Position numbers and translations under genes: made by a program. From NCBI GenBank assembly GCA_963832725.1, contig CAWHVG010000005.1:434001-498000 (forward strand): DNA of 64,000 nucleotides, read 5' to 3'. Under the pieces are notes generated by a model that did not search any database, was not told the DNA's origin, and saw only the letters and a list, made by a program, of their open reading frames with translations. This document shows, piece after piece, positions 7,959-19,143 of this stretch. Position 1 is the first letter of the stretch. Each line of letters starts with the position of its first letter. The DNA comes from JAEZBP01 sp963832725 (lineage in GTDB: Bacteria; Myxococcota_A; Polyangia; Polyangiales; Sandaracinaceae).

Positions 7959-9689
7959 ATGCTCCGGACGAGGCGGGCCGGCCATCGTCGCCCGCGATCC
8001 TCTCGGCCGGTCCAGCTCGCCCTGGCCGGCGCGCTCTTCGCCCTGGCGAGCGGCCGCGCCGCGGCGCAGGAGCTCGACTATCAGAACTTCCTGATCGGCA
8101 CCCGCGCGATGGGCATGGGCGGCGCCTTCACCGCCGTCGCCGACGACCCCTCGGCCTCGTATCACAACCCGGCCGGCCTCGGTCTCATCCTGCGGAGCAG
8201 CACGTCGGCCAACCTCACGGTCATCGCGGCGGACGGCTGGCGGATGCGCGGCGGGTACGGCAGCGTCCTCGGCCCGCGCGACCTCGCCTACAACGCCATC
8301 CCGGCCCTGCCGATCTTCGTCGGCTTCGTGCAGAAGTTCGGCGACCGCGGGCCCGACGGCATCCAGCAGCACGGCATCGCCATCTCCGTCGTCCGGCCGC
8401 GCTTCATCCAACGCAGCTTTCGCATCGCCCTCACCGATCCCAGCCACGGCGTGGTCGACTCCATCCGCGTCGATGAGTCGAGCAACGATCAGTGGTACGG
8501 CGTCAGCTACGGGCTGCGCATCGAGCCGAACCTGGCCATCGGGATCGGCGGCTGGTTGAGCGCGCGCGACGTGTTGCACACCGAGGAGCGCTTCGTCGGT
8601 GGCGGGATCATGACGGCGGGCGGTCGCCGCACCGCCGAGAGCCTGTTGACGGCGCAGAGCAGCGCCCGCTTGAGCTCCATCGGGCTCGTCTTTCGCCTCG
8701 GGCTGCTCTGGCAATTTCACCCGCAATGGCGGCTCGGGCTGATGCTCCAGCCCGGGCGCATCCCCATCACCGACAACGCCTCCATCTTCTCCAACTTCGC
8801 CACGACGGCCGGCGCCAGCCCCGCAACGATCGGTGGCTTGCGTTTCGCCGACCAGAATGACCTCTCGGGCAACTTGCCCACGCCCTGGCAGCTCCGGATC
8901 GGCGGGAGCTATCGGGCGAACGACTCGTTCCTCGTCTCCGCCGACGTCGCCCTCTACGCGCCCATCGGGAGCCGCGCGCATCCGGTGCAGACCTACGGCG
9001 CGCCCCAGCCCGATCCCGTGACCGGCGAGATTCCGAGCCCCGGGCTCTACGTGGCGCGGCAGTGGTACGCGAACGTGACCGCCAACGCGTCCATCGGCAT
9101 CGATGCGCTGATCGCCGATCTGGTGCCGATTCAGGCGGGCATCTTCACCGACATGTCCGCTGCGCCGCAGATCACGGGCCCGTCGCCCGTCTACCAGCCG
9201 GCGCGCGTCAACGGCGTCGGCGCCAGCCTCGCCGCCGGCATCCACCGCGGCGACTTCGACGTGCAGGCGGGCGTGGCGGGCATCTACGGCTGGGGCACCG
9301 GGCTCGGCACCAACCCGAACCCGAGCGCGCCGCCCTCGGAAGCCTATCTGCCGCGCTCCGTCGAGCGCTACACGCTCTACTTCTTCCTCAGCGGGACCGA
9401 ACGCGCGGCGGCCGGGCTGGTTCGCGAGATCCTCGGCGGACTGAACGGCGAGAGCCCCGGCTCGACCGAAGGACGTTCCACGAGCGAGCGCGCCGGCGAC
9501 GAGGAGTGCGAAGAGCCCGCCGAGCCCGAGCCCGAGCACGCACAACCGCCGCGGCTCGACTACCTCCGCTCCCCGTGGCCCGACCTCTCGAACGAGCCGC
9601 ACCCGGCGGATGGCGGCGAGGAGGGGGAGGAGCGCGAACGGCGCGACCGAGAAGGCTCCACGACCTCCGATTTACCTGGCCCGACCTGA
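7959..9689 (+). CDS. FadL/OmpP1-like outer-membrane transport protein
   Basis: This 576-residue protein begins with an Arg-rich signal peptide (hydrophobic core LALAGALFALASG, cleaved near AAAQ) and continues with the FadL-like N-terminal plug motif RAMGMGGAFTAVADDPSA and HNPAGL. Alternating beta strands fill the rest, consistent with a barrel that passes hydrophobic compounds across the outer membrane. The barrel seems to end near residue 490. The remaining acidic/Arg-rich tail (from about 9430) runs into a 103-bp tandem repeat, and its stop codon lies in the first full unit, so the natural C-terminus may have been replaced by repeat-derived sequence. Confidence 0.85.
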   Translation: MLRTRRAGHRRPRSSRPVQLALAGALFALASGRAAAQELDYQNFLIGTRAMGMGGAFTAVADDPSASYHNPAGLGLILRSSTSANLTVIAADGWRMRGGYGSVLGPRDLAYNAIPALPIFVGFVQKFGDRGPDGIQQHGIAISVVRPRFIQRSFRIALTDPSHGVVDSIRVDESSNDQWYGVSYGLRIEPNLAIGIGGWLSARDVLHTEERFVGGGIMTAGGRRTAESLLTAQSSARLSSIGLVFRLGLLWQFHPQWRLGLMLQPGRIPITDNASIFSNFATTAGASPATIGGLRFADQNDLSGNLPTPWQLRIGGSYRANDSFLVSADVALYAPIGSRAHPVQTYGAPQPDPVTGEIPSPGLYVARQWYANVTANASIGIDALIADLVPIQAGIFTDMSAAPQITGPSPVYQPARVNGVGASLAAGIHRGDFDVQAGVAGIYGWGTGLGTNPNPSAPPSEAYLPRSVERYTLYFFLSGTERAAAGLVREILGGLNGESPGSTEGRSTSERAGDEECEEPAEPEPEHAQPPRLDYLRSPWPDLSNEPHPADGGEEGEERERRDREGSTTSDLPGPT

Positions 9690-10015
9690 GGAACGAGCCG
9701 CGCTCGCCGGATGGCTCGCCTCTCCGCGACAGGAGCGTGAACGGCGCGGCTCGAGAAGGCTCCACGACCTCCGAACTACCTGGGCCGACCTGACGAACGA
9801 GCCGCGCTCGCCGGATGGCTCGCCTCCCCGCGACAGGAGCGTGAACGGCGCGGTCGAGAAGGCTCCACGACCTCCGATCTACCTGGCCCGACCTGACGAA
9901 CGAGCCGCGCTCGCCGGATGGCTCGCCTCCCCGCGACAGGAGCGTGAACGGCGCGGTCGAGAAGGCTCCACGACCTCCGATCTACCTGGCCCGACCTGAC
10001 GAACGAGCCGCGCCA
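9545..10015. repeat. 101-104 bp tandem repeat, about 4 units
   Basis: The segment GAACGAGCCG recurs at 9590, 9691, 9795, 9898 and 10001, giving periods of 101, 104, 103 and 103 bp with high identity. The first unit overlaps the 3' end of the outer-membrane protein gene, and the stop sequence (ACCTGA) recurs in later units. It appears to be an expanded copy of a gene end. Between the array and the next start (10196) no other gene was seen. Confidence 0.92.
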
Positions 10016-10195
10016 GGAGAGGACTCGGAGCCGGGGGCGAGTAGAGCGGGAGCGCGAGTAGAGCGGAGGGCGAGACGACCCGCAGCAGCAGCGTGAAGCG
10101 CGTCCGAGGTCCCAGCGTCCGGCTCGCGGCGCGGCGCGCCGGGCGATCATCGCGCTCGACCTCGACGCGTTCCGTGGGATCATCGTCGTCACGCG

Positions 10196-12835
10196 ATGCG
10201 CAGACCGCCGTTTCTTTCCCGTCTCGCCATGGTCACGGTGCTGGCCGGTCAGATGCTGGCCGGCTCGCTGAGCGGCTCGGTGCTGACCGGCTCGGTGCTG
10301 GCCGGCTCCACGCTGGCCGGCTCGCTGCTGACCGGGTCGGTGCTGACCGGCTGCGATCACCCTCCGATGCCCGCCGACGGGGGTTCGGACGATGCCTCCG
10401 CCGACGATGCCTCCGCCGACGACGCCGGTCCCTCGTGCGAGGGCGGCCAACACCTCTGCGACGGAGCCTGCGTCGCGAACGACTCCGTCGAGAGCTGCGG
10501 CGAGGCGTGCACGGCTTGCCCGGCGCCCGCGAACGGGAGCGCGACCTGCGATGGAAGCGCGTGCGGCGTGAGCTGCGACGACGGCTTCACGGCCTGCGGC
10601 GACGCGTGCGTCGACACCTCGAGCGACGACGCCCACTGCGGCTCGTGCACGATCGCCTGCGGCACGGGGGGCACCTGCGTCTCCGGCACCTGCGAAGGCG
10701 GCCTCTTCGGTGCCTGCACCAACGACACCGACTGCGGCGCGGTGCCGAGCGGCGTCTGCGTCGACGCGACGCACGGAGACGACCACGGCCTTCCGCGCGG
10801 CCTGTGCACGACGAGCTGCGCCACCAGCGCCGACTGCGGGAGCGAGGGCGAGTGCGTGGACCTCGGCGGCGAGCGCTACTGCACGCCTCGCTGCACGGCG
10901 AGCGCGGACTGCCGGAGCGGCTACGGCTGCCGCGTCTTCGCGAGCTCCAGCGCGGCCTGCTGGCCGGTCTGCACCGACGACGCCGAGTGCGGCATGAGCG
11001 CGTACTGCGATCCGTGGACCGGCTTCTGCCGGACGACCGCGCCCGGGTCCGACGAGCCCGGCGCCGGCGAGGGCGCGCCCTGCGGCGTCGGGCCCGACGG
11101 AAGCTCCAACTGCCGCGGGCTCTGCGAGCCGGCCCGCGTGACCCAGCCCGACGGAACGCGGGCGCCGAGCGGCTTCGTGGGCGGCTCCTGCCACTCCTAC
11201 TGCGTGGTCGGCGGCGAGTGGACCGGCACGATGACCGCCTTCCCGACCGCGACTTGCCCGAGCGGGAGCGTGTGCATCCCGATCGACGACCCGATCGCGG
11301 CCGGCGAGCTCGGCGACTGCATGCCGACCTGCACGAACGACGCGGACTGCCACGAGGGCTACACGTGCCGGCACGCGCGCCAGCCCGGTCACGCCTTCCC
11401 CGGGGGCTACTGCGCGCCGATCGACTGCAACGACGGCAGCCACGACTGCCCGGCCAACTACCGCTGCCAGGTCGGCGCCGATCCGGCTCGTCCGAGCGCC
11501 GGCGTGTGCGCTCCCTCGAACATCGAGCACGTCGTGCTGGTCGTGCAGGAGAACCACAGCTTCGACGCGTACTTCGGGCACTACTGCACTGCGCCGACCG
11601 GCAGCGGGCCGACCTGCACCAGCGGCCCGAGCTGCTGCGAGGCGGCGCCGGCGAGCGTGTCCGGCAGCACGCCGCGCTCACTCACCGACGACGACAACTA
11701 CGCGCGCGACCGAAACCACGACTACAGCTGCGAGACCTGCCAGATCGACGACGGCGCGATGGACCGCTACGTCACCGGCGGCTGCCCGGGGAGCTCATCG
11801 CTGGTGCCGCCGCAGGCCGCCTGCTCGAGCGACTACACTTTCGCCGTCGCCGACTCGCCGACCCTCGACACCTACTGGGGCTATGCGGACGAAGGGGCGC
11901 TGGCCGACCGCTACTTCCAGCCCATCGCCGGCGGGACCTCGTCGAACGACGTCTACCTCGCCGTCGCGCACTACGAGTTCCGCGACAACGACATCATGCC
12001 CGACTCGTGGGGCAGCAACTGCATCACCGGCCAGCTCTCGAGGCCGGCGCAGGGCTACCAGCAGCTCTCGAGCCGCACCATCGCCGACGAGCTGCTCGAC
12101 CGCGGCGTGAGCTTCGCCGTCTACGCGGACGGGTACGGCGACGCGGTGGCGGCGGCGGCCGGCTGCACCGATCCGATGCACTCGAGCTGCCCGTGCACGC
12201 ACACGTACGCGTCGGACTGCCGGGAGTCGATCGTCTTCCGGCAGGTCTGCACCTACGACGGCAGCGACATCCCCTTCCAGTACTACCCGCGCTTCCGCGA
12301 CGACCCGGCGACCACGCGCGACTACGAGAGCCGCTTCGTCGCCGACGTCGCCGCCGGCGAGCTCCCGGAATTCGCGTACGTGAAGTTCCGCACCTCGCGG
12401 AACGAGCACCCGAACTGGAGCTACATCACCGACGGAGAGCGCTGGGTCGATCAGGTGGTCTCCACCATCGAGAGCTCGCCGCTCTACCGGGACAACACGC
12501 TGATCATCCTCACCTGGGACGAGGGCGGCGGGTTCTACGACCACGTCTCGCCGCCGGCCAGCATCGAGACCTTCCCCGCCGACGATCCGAGCTCGCCGAG
12601 CATGGCGGGCCAGCCGATCCCCTACGGCACCCGCGTTCCCATGTTGGTGATCGGCCGCTTCGCGCGGCGCGGCACCGTCTCGCACGTGCAGATGGAGCAC
12701 TCCTCGGTCGTGCGCTTCCTCGAGTTCCTCTTCGCCGGCCCCTCCGCGCAGGGCGCGCTCGGCGGGCGCGACGCGATGGTCAACGGCATCGGCAGCATGC
12801 TCGACCCGAGCGCGGTCGGCGTGACCGTCCCCTGA
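10196..12835 (+). CDS. Phosphoesterase-family (phospholipase C/acid phosphatase type) lipoprotein with Cys-rich domain
   Basis: This is an 879-residue exported lipoprotein. Its hydrophobic N-terminus is built from pentapeptide repeats (SVLTG, SVLAG, STLAG, SLLTG), the last reading SVLTGC and forming the lipobox at Cys53. Residues 80-430 form a Cys-rich region with EGF-like and dickkopf-like spacing (CNDGSHDCPANYRC). The catalytic part matches the phosphoesterase family that includes phospholipase C and AcpA acid phosphatase: ENHSFDAYFG near residue 451 and TWDEGGGFYDHVSPP near residue 772. It probably hydrolyses phosphate esters at the cell surface; the substrate cannot be read from the sequence. 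Confidence 0.88.
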   Translation: MRRPPFLSRLAMVTVLAGQMLAGSLSGSVLTGSVLAGSTLAGSLLTGSVLTGCDHPPMPADGGSDDASADDASADDAGPSCEGGQHLCDGACVANDSVESCGEACTACPAPANGSATCDGSACGVSCDDGFTACGDACVDTSSDDAHCGSCTIACGTGGTCVSGTCEGGLFGACTNDTDCGAVPSGVCVDATHGDDHGLPRGLCTTSCATSADCGSEGECVDLGGERYCTPRCTASADCRSGYGCRVFASSSAACWPVCTDDAECGMSAYCDPWTGFCRTTAPGSDEPGAGEGAPCGVGPDGSSNCRGLCEPARVTQPDGTRAPSGFVGGSCHSYCVVGGEWTGTMTAFPTATCPSGSVCIPIDDPIAAGELGDCMPTCTNDADCHEGYTCRHARQPGHAFPGGYCAPIDCNDGSHDCPANYRCQVGADPARPSAGVCAPSNIEHVVLVVQENHSFDAYFGHYCTAPTGSGPTCTSGPSCCEAAPASVSGSTPRSLTDDDNYARDRNHDYSCETCQIDDGAMDRYVTGGCPGSSSLVPPQAACSSDYTFAVADSPTLDTYWGYADEGALADRYFQPIAGGTSSNDVYLAVAHYEFRDNDIMPDSWGSNCITGQLSRPAQGYQQLSSRTIADELLDRGVSFAVYADGYGDAVAAAAGCTDPMHSSCPCTHTYASDCRESIVFRQVCTYDGSDIPFQYYPRFRDDPATTRDYESRFVADVAAGELPEFAYVKFRTSRNEHPNWSYITDGERWVDQVVSTIESSPLYRDNTLIILTWDEGGGFYDHVSPPASIETFPADDPSSPSMAGQPIPYGTRVPMLVIGRFARRGTVSHVQMEHSSVVRFLEFLFAGPSAQGALGGRDAMVNGIGSMLDPSAVGVTVP

Positions 12836-12996
12836 CCCGCGCCGCGAGAGCCCTTCGATCGGCCCGCGACAGTCGCTCGTGTCCACGCCTCGTTCCCACG
12901 TTCGTGGTCGCGACGTGCGCGGGACCACGAAGCCCCGGATCGACCCGTCGATCGAGAGGGAAGATGCGGCCCGGAGCCGGGTATGCTCCGCCGAGC

Positions 12997-13731
12997 ATGC
13001 GTACTGCCTCGTTCTCCATCCCGTCCATCCTCGTTCTCCTCTTCGCCGCGGGCTGCGCCGACACCCGCGGCTATCACCACTACGACGCCGGTCACCCCGC
13101 CGGCGACGGAGGCTGCGGCCTCCAGTCCGAGTGCAACGGCTACTGCGTCGATCTGCTGAACGACAGCGCCAACTGCGGAGGCTGCGGGCTCGCCTGCGCC
13201 CTCGGTCAGAGCTGCCTCTCCGGCCTCTGCGACACCTGCACGCCGAGCTGCGACGGCCTCTCCTGCGGTGACGACGGATGCGGCGGCTCGTGTGGGAGCT
13301 GCCCGGCGGGGCAGAGTTGCGGTGGAGGGTTCTGCGCGATGGCGGGCGGCGGCGAGAGCTGCTCGAGCGCGACGCTCGTGACCGCCAGCGGCAGCTTCGC
13401 GTTCAGCTTCACGGGCCACGTCGCCGACCACACGCCCTTCAGCTGCGGCAGCACCGGTGGCCAGCCCGACGTCGCGTTCCGCGTCACCGCGATCAACAGC
13501 GGGACCGCGACCTTCGAGACCTCGGGCAGCATCGACACCGTCATGGCGGTCTTCTCGTCGCCGACCTGCGACTCGACGGCAGAGCTGACCTGCGACGACG
13601 ACGGCGGCACGAGCACGAACGCGCTCGTGCAGCTCGACGTGACGGCGGGGACCACCTACTACGTCGTCGTCGCGGCCTACGGGAGCAGCACCCCGAGCGG
13701 CAGCTCGACGCTCACCGTGACGCTTCCCTGA
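12997..13731 (+). CDS. Cys-rich lipoprotein
   Basis: This 244-residue protein has a signal peptide ending in LLFAAGC (lipobox Cys 18 or so), a Cys-rich central part (NCGGCGLACALGQSC, SCGDDGCGGSCGSC) like the disulphide-rich repeats common in myxobacterial surface proteins, and a C-terminal domain resembling bacterial pre-peptidase domains (VAFRVTAINSGTATFETSGS ... YYVVVAAYGSS). It lies 161 bp after the phosphoesterase lipoprotein in the same direction and shares its Cys-rich style. The ATG at 12997 is preferred because it opens directly into the signal peptide. Function unknown. Confidence 0.85.
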   Translation: MRTASFSIPSILVLLFAAGCADTRGYHHYDAGHPAGDGGCGLQSECNGYCVDLLNDSANCGGCGLACALGQSCLSGLCDTCTPSCDGLSCGDDGCGGSCGSCPAGQSCGGGFCAMAGGGESCSSATLVTASGSFAFSFTGHVADHTPFSCGSTGGQPDVAFRVTAINSGTATFETSGSIDTVMAVFSSPTCDSTAELTCDDDGGTSTNALVQLDVTAGTTYYVVVAAYGSSTPSGSSTLTVTLP

Positions 13732-13742
13732 TCCACGCGCCG

Positions 13743-16268
13743 TCAGCGCGGGCGGCGCTCGGGGGGCCGCGCGCTGCGCGGGTCCTCCGGCCACGGATGC
13801 TTCGGATAGCGGCGCATCAGCGAGCGGCGAAGCTCCGGATAGTGGCGCTCCCAGAAACCGGCCAGATCGGTGGTCACCTGCAAATCTCGGCGATTCGGCG
13901 CCAAGAGGTGCAAGACCAAGGGCACGCGCCCGTCGGCCACCTTCGGCCCCTCGCTCAATCCGAAGAAGTCGGCCAGCCGCGAGGCGATCCACGGCGGCCG
14001 ATCCTCCTCGTAGCGCACGGGCACACGGCGGCGGCCGGAAAGCGACACTGCCGCGGGCGCGAGCGCGTCGAGGCGGGCGATGACGTCGTGACCGAGCTCG
14101 GCGCGCGCCCAGTCGAAGAGACCCGCGCTCTTCAGCTCGGCGAAGCTCCGTTTGCCCTCCGACAGTCGCACCAGGAGCGGGCGCAGCCACGCGTCGTCGA
14201 GCTCCGGCAAGGTGTCGTCGAATCCGCGAGCGAACGCCAACCTGCGCTTCAGCGCGATCCACGCTTCCTCGTCGAGGAAGCGGCCGATGCCGGCCGAGAG
14301 CGCCGCTTCGGCCAAGACGCGCGCCGCCTCCTCCGGGTCCGGCTCGACCTCGCTCTGTTCGAGCGCCAGCCCGTCGTAGCGGAGCTCGGCCACGCCGATC
14401 ACCCGCCCGCGGGAAGCCTCGAAGCGCACCTCGCGCACGTCGTCGATGCGGTCGAGGAAGAGCGTCATCAGCATGTCGAGATCGATCGCGCTCGCCCGCC
14501 GGATGATGGCCCCACCCTGCCGTGTCTCCGCGTCGACCGCGACCAGGAGCTCGGCCTCCTTCACCGCGCTCGCCGGATTGAGCTTGGCCGAGCCCCCGCC
14601 CGAGAGCACGACCTCGCTCGCGCCCGGACGCCGCCTCTTCCCGACCCGATCGGGGAAGCCCGCCAGGGTCGCCAGGAGCAGCGCGTTCTCCTCGTCGAAG
14701 CTCGGCTCGCGCGGGATCTCCACCCGCTCGAGCGCGCGATGGATCTGCCTCGTGGCGTCGCGCACGGTCCGCACGGCGCGCGGGTCGAGGCCGGCGCCGC
14801 GCAGCGTGGAGGCCGAGCTGTCGCCCAGCGCGTCGAGCTCATCCATGCGCGCGAGGAGATTGGAAGAGGCGACTTCGTCGGTGCGCGCGGCATCTCGCTC
14901 GCCGATGCGCGTACGAGAGGCGATGCGGACTTCGCGCTCGGCGATCAGCGCGGCCAGCATCGCACCCGAACGCGTGTGACCGCGGGCGTGCGCTTCGAGA
15001 GCCGCCCGCGCGAGCCGCGGGTGCAGCGGCAACGTGAGCATGGCGCGGCCGAGCGCGGTCACCGCGGCGCCGTCGATGGCACCGAGCCGCTCTAGCAAGA
15101 CGGTCGCGGCGTCGAGCGCGGGCGCCGGCGGCGGCTCCAGATAGGCGAACGCCTGCGGATCCTCTCCCGCCGCCATCAGGGAGAGCACCATCTCGGCCAG
15201 ATCGACGCGCTCGATCTCCGGTCGATCCCGGAGCGGCCGCGCGTCGTGATCACCGCGCGTGTAGAGCCGCACGGCGACGCCCGGCCGGACGCGACCGGCG
15301 CGGCCCGCTCGCTGCGTGGCCGACGCTCGGCTGACCGGCACCGTGTCCAGGCTCGAGAGCCCCGTCCACGGCGAGCAGCGCGCCATCCGGGCGAGCCCAC
15401 TGTCGACGACGGCGACCACGCCCTCGATGGTCAGCGAGGTCTCGGCCACGTTCGTCGAGAGGATCACCTTCCGCCGCGGGCCCGGCCGCACCGCGCGGTC
15501 CTGCGCCTCCGCCGGCAGATCGCCGTGGAGCGGGAGCACGTCGACGCCGAACGCCTTCGCCGGCCCCTCGAGCTCTTTCGCGGCGCGTCGGATTCCGCCC
15601 GCGCCCGGCAGGAAGACCAGCACGTCTCCGTCGAGCCGGTCGTCGAGAAGGCGCACCACCGCGGCCCGCACCCGCCGCTCCAGCGGTCGATCGTCCGGAC
15701 GCTCCGCGAAGCGCACGTCGACCGGGAACGCCCGCCCCTCCACGTTCCGGATCGGCGCGTCCAGAAAGCGCGCGACCGGCTCCGCCTCGAGCGTCGCGCT
15801 CATCGCCACGATGCCCAGATCGGAGCGGCCTCGCTGGCGCGCGCGTCTGGCCCGCGCCAGCGCCAGATCCGAGTCGAGATGCCGCTCGTGCAGCTCGTCG
15901 AAGACGACGACCGACACGCCCTCCAGCGTCGGATCGCGATCCAGCCGGCGGGCCAAGATGCCCTCGGTCACGAACGTGACCCGCGTCTTCGCCGAAACCT
16001 TCTGCTCGAAGCGCACCCGATAGCCGATGCGTCCGCCGACCGGCTCGCCGAGCTCCTCCGCCACTCGCCGCGCCGCCATCCGCGCCGCGATGCGCCGCGG
16101 CTGCACGACCACGATCTCGCCTCGCTCCGCGAAGCCCGCGTCGAAGAGCGCCCGCGGCAAGCGCGTGGTCTTCCCGGCTCCGGGCTCGGCGACCAGCACC
16201 AACCCGCTCCGCTCGCGCACGTCGGCCACCAACGTGGGCAAATGCGGATCGATCGGCAGCGGCTGCAC
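13743..16268 (-). CDS. hrpB: ATP-dependent helicase HrpB
   Basis: This 841-residue DEAH-type helicase matches HrpB in length and architecture. Walker A is at residues 30-35 (AEPGAGKTTRLPRAL), followed by VVQPRRIAARMAARRVAEEL, the DELHERHLDSD box, the SATL motif, TNVAETSLTIEGVVAVVDSG and QRAGRAGRVRPG, and ending with the HrpB C-terminal domain (LSGRRRVPVRYEEDRPPWIA ... RYPKHPWPEDP). HrpB is a predicted RNA helicase of unclear cellular role. The start is GTG at 16268; no better upstream start is visible. The 3' end faces the Cys-rich lipoprotein gene tail to tail, 11 bp away. Confidence 0.95.
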   Translation of the reverse strand: MQPLPIDPHLPTLVADVRERSGLVLVAEPGAGKTTRLPRALFDAGFAERGEIVVVQPRRIAARMAARRVAEELGEPVGGRIGYRVRFEQKVSAKTRVTFVTEGILARRLDRDPTLEGVSVVVFDELHERHLDSDLALARARRARQRGRSDLGIVAMSATLEAEPVARFLDAPIRNVEGRAFPVDVRFAERPDDRPLERRVRAAVVRLLDDRLDGDVLVFLPGAGGIRRAAKELEGPAKAFGVDVLPLHGDLPAEAQDRAVRPGPRRKVILSTNVAETSLTIEGVVAVVDSGLARMARCSPWTGLSSLDTVPVSRASATQRAGRAGRVRPGVAVRLYTRGDHDARPLRDRPEIERVDLAEMVLSLMAAGEDPQAFAYLEPPPAPALDAATVLLERLGAIDGAAVTALGRAMLTLPLHPRLARAALEAHARGHTRSGAMLAALIAEREVRIASRTRIGERDAARTDEVASSNLLARMDELDALGDSSASTLRGAGLDPRAVRTVRDATRQIHRALERVEIPREPSFDEENALLLATLAGFPDRVGKRRRPGASEVVLSGGGSAKLNPASAVKEAELLVAVDAETRQGGAIIRRASAIDLDMLMTLFLDRIDDVREVRFEASRGRVIGVAELRYDGLALEQSEVEPDPEEAARVLAEAALSAGIGRFLDEEAWIALKRRLAFARGFDDTLPELDDAWLRPLLVRLSEGKRSFAELKSAGLFDWARAELGHDVIARLDALAPAAVSLSGRRRVPVRYEEDRPPWIASRLADFFGLSEGPKVADGRVPLVLHLLAPNRRDLQVTTDLAGFWERHYPELRRSLMRRYPKHPWPEDPRSARPPERRPR

Positions 16269-16492
16269 GAGCGTGGTGCGTACGCGGAGGTGGACGCCGG
16301 AGCAAGCGCCTTCCGGGCTGAGGTACGGTCACGCCGCCCGACGCGCGTCCTCACTCCATCGTTCATCCAGACCCGTGGGCCCGCTCCGCCAACGCGACCA
16401 CGAGCAGCCGTCCTCGACACCGGCCCGGCGACCCCGTCGCCCGCGCCGTCGGTCGTGGATCCCCGACGCGCGTGTCCGCACGAGGGCGACGC

Positions 16493-18173
<1,681 letters not shown>

Positions 18174-18240
18174 CGCGCGGGTTTCTGGCACACCGAGCAG
18201 GCGATTGCCAGCGCGGCGGCATGCCCGGCGGCGTGAGATC

Positions 18241-18295
18241 GCGACGGGGCGAAGGGCGGGCACGGGGATTGCGCGCGCTCGCCCTTCGCTGTCGC
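18241..18295 (-). terminator. Possible hairpin terminator
   Basis: The arms at 18241-18258 and 18280-18295 pair as GCGAC..GCGAAGGGCG against CGCCCTTCGCTGTCGC. The hairpin starts about 23 nt beyond the stop of the minus-strand gene at 18318. There is no T-run, so it would be an intrinsic terminator of the high-GC type or simply a stable stem. Confidence 0.35.
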
Positions 18296-18317
18296 CGATT
18301 CCTCGGGTCGCAGGCCC

Positions 18318-18698
18318 TCAGGAGGGCTTGGCCTCGACGCCGTTGGGGCGGCTCTCCTCGGCCTGCGCGGTCTCCTCGTGCGAGCTCGAGAAGTACTCCG
18401 CGACCTTCTGCCGAACGTCCTTGCCCTGCTCCGAGTAGAACAGGAAGGTCACGCCGGCGCCGACGATCGCGCCCGCGGTGAAGCCGCTGAGGACCAGCAC
18501 CGTCGAGCTCGTCACCGAGGACTGGCGCTGCAGCCCGAGCGCCCCGAGGACCGTGTCGGCGCGGTCGAGCCCGAAGCGGCGCAGGTCGTCGCCGGAGATG
18601 CCGGTGACCTTCTTGACGTCGTCGGCGCTGATGTTGGTGGTGAAGCGTCCGAGCGCGTAGAGCGCGCCCGCCTTGAGCAACGTATTCGTGAGCGACAT
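18318..18698 (-). CDS. Small membrane-anchored protein, YtxH-like
   Basis: This 126-residue protein of unknown function has an N-terminal amphipathic part (MSLTNTLLKAGALYALGRFT), a middle rich in Asp/Leu, one strong transmembrane segment (TVLVLSGFTAGAIVGAGVTF) and a charged tail (YSEQGKDVRQKVAEYFSS). The single Gly-rich membrane span followed by a Lys/Glu helix resembles YtxH-type proteins. The ATG at 18698 is preferred to longer in-frame starts because AGGGGG lies upstream and the longer extension is Arg-rich. It is transcribed toward ettA but 144 bp separate them. Confidence 0.75.
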   Translation of the reverse strand: MSLTNTLLKAGALYALGRFTTNISADDVKKVTGISGDDLRRFGLDRADTVLGALGLQRQSSVTSSTVLVLSGFTAGAIVGAGVTFLFYSEQGKDVRQKVAEYFSSSHEETAQAEESRPNGVEAKPS

Positions 18699-19143
18699 GG
18701 AGTATCGACCCCCTGCCGTCCGCGGGGGACGGCGTCCTGAGAAAAAACGAAAGAGGTGAAACCTGGCTCGCGATGGGCAACGGGCAGCGCGGCACGATGG
18801 CTGCGCCTGGCCTCGCGATTCCCTTCGCGTACCGAGGCAGTCCTCTGAGTTATTCCCCATCGCGTCCAGGATCAAGGGGGCATTTCCCGAGCCGGGGGCG
18901 CGAGCGCCCGGTCGCAGGCGGTTTTCCACGCCGCGACGGGACGTCGCCACGGGCCCCGCGGGACGGTCGAGCGCGGCTGTCCAACGACGCTCGTACGCCG
19001 ATCGGGCTCGCGTCACGGTTCCGTCAACGGACTGGCGAGCAGCGCTGGAGCACGCAACGCATCCGACACCCAGCCGGCGCGCCGCGCAAAGGCACCCGAC
19101 ACGGGACCGCCGCGGCGATTCGTCGCGCTCGGAGCGAGGACCG
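18699..19143. other. 445-bp divergent intergenic region
   Basis: This lies between the YtxH-like gene and the desaturase, transcribed in opposite directions, so it must hold both promoters. A short hairpin (GCCGTCC/GGACGGC, about 18715-18733) and an A6 run follow the YtxH-like start. I see no gene, repeat or recognisable operator. Confidence 0.6.

Noticed and set aside
10093..12835. Long plus-strand Arg-rich frame running through the phosphoesterase gene
   Set aside because: It is a shadow of the phosphoesterase reading frame; only its end (12997 onward) is a separate real gene.
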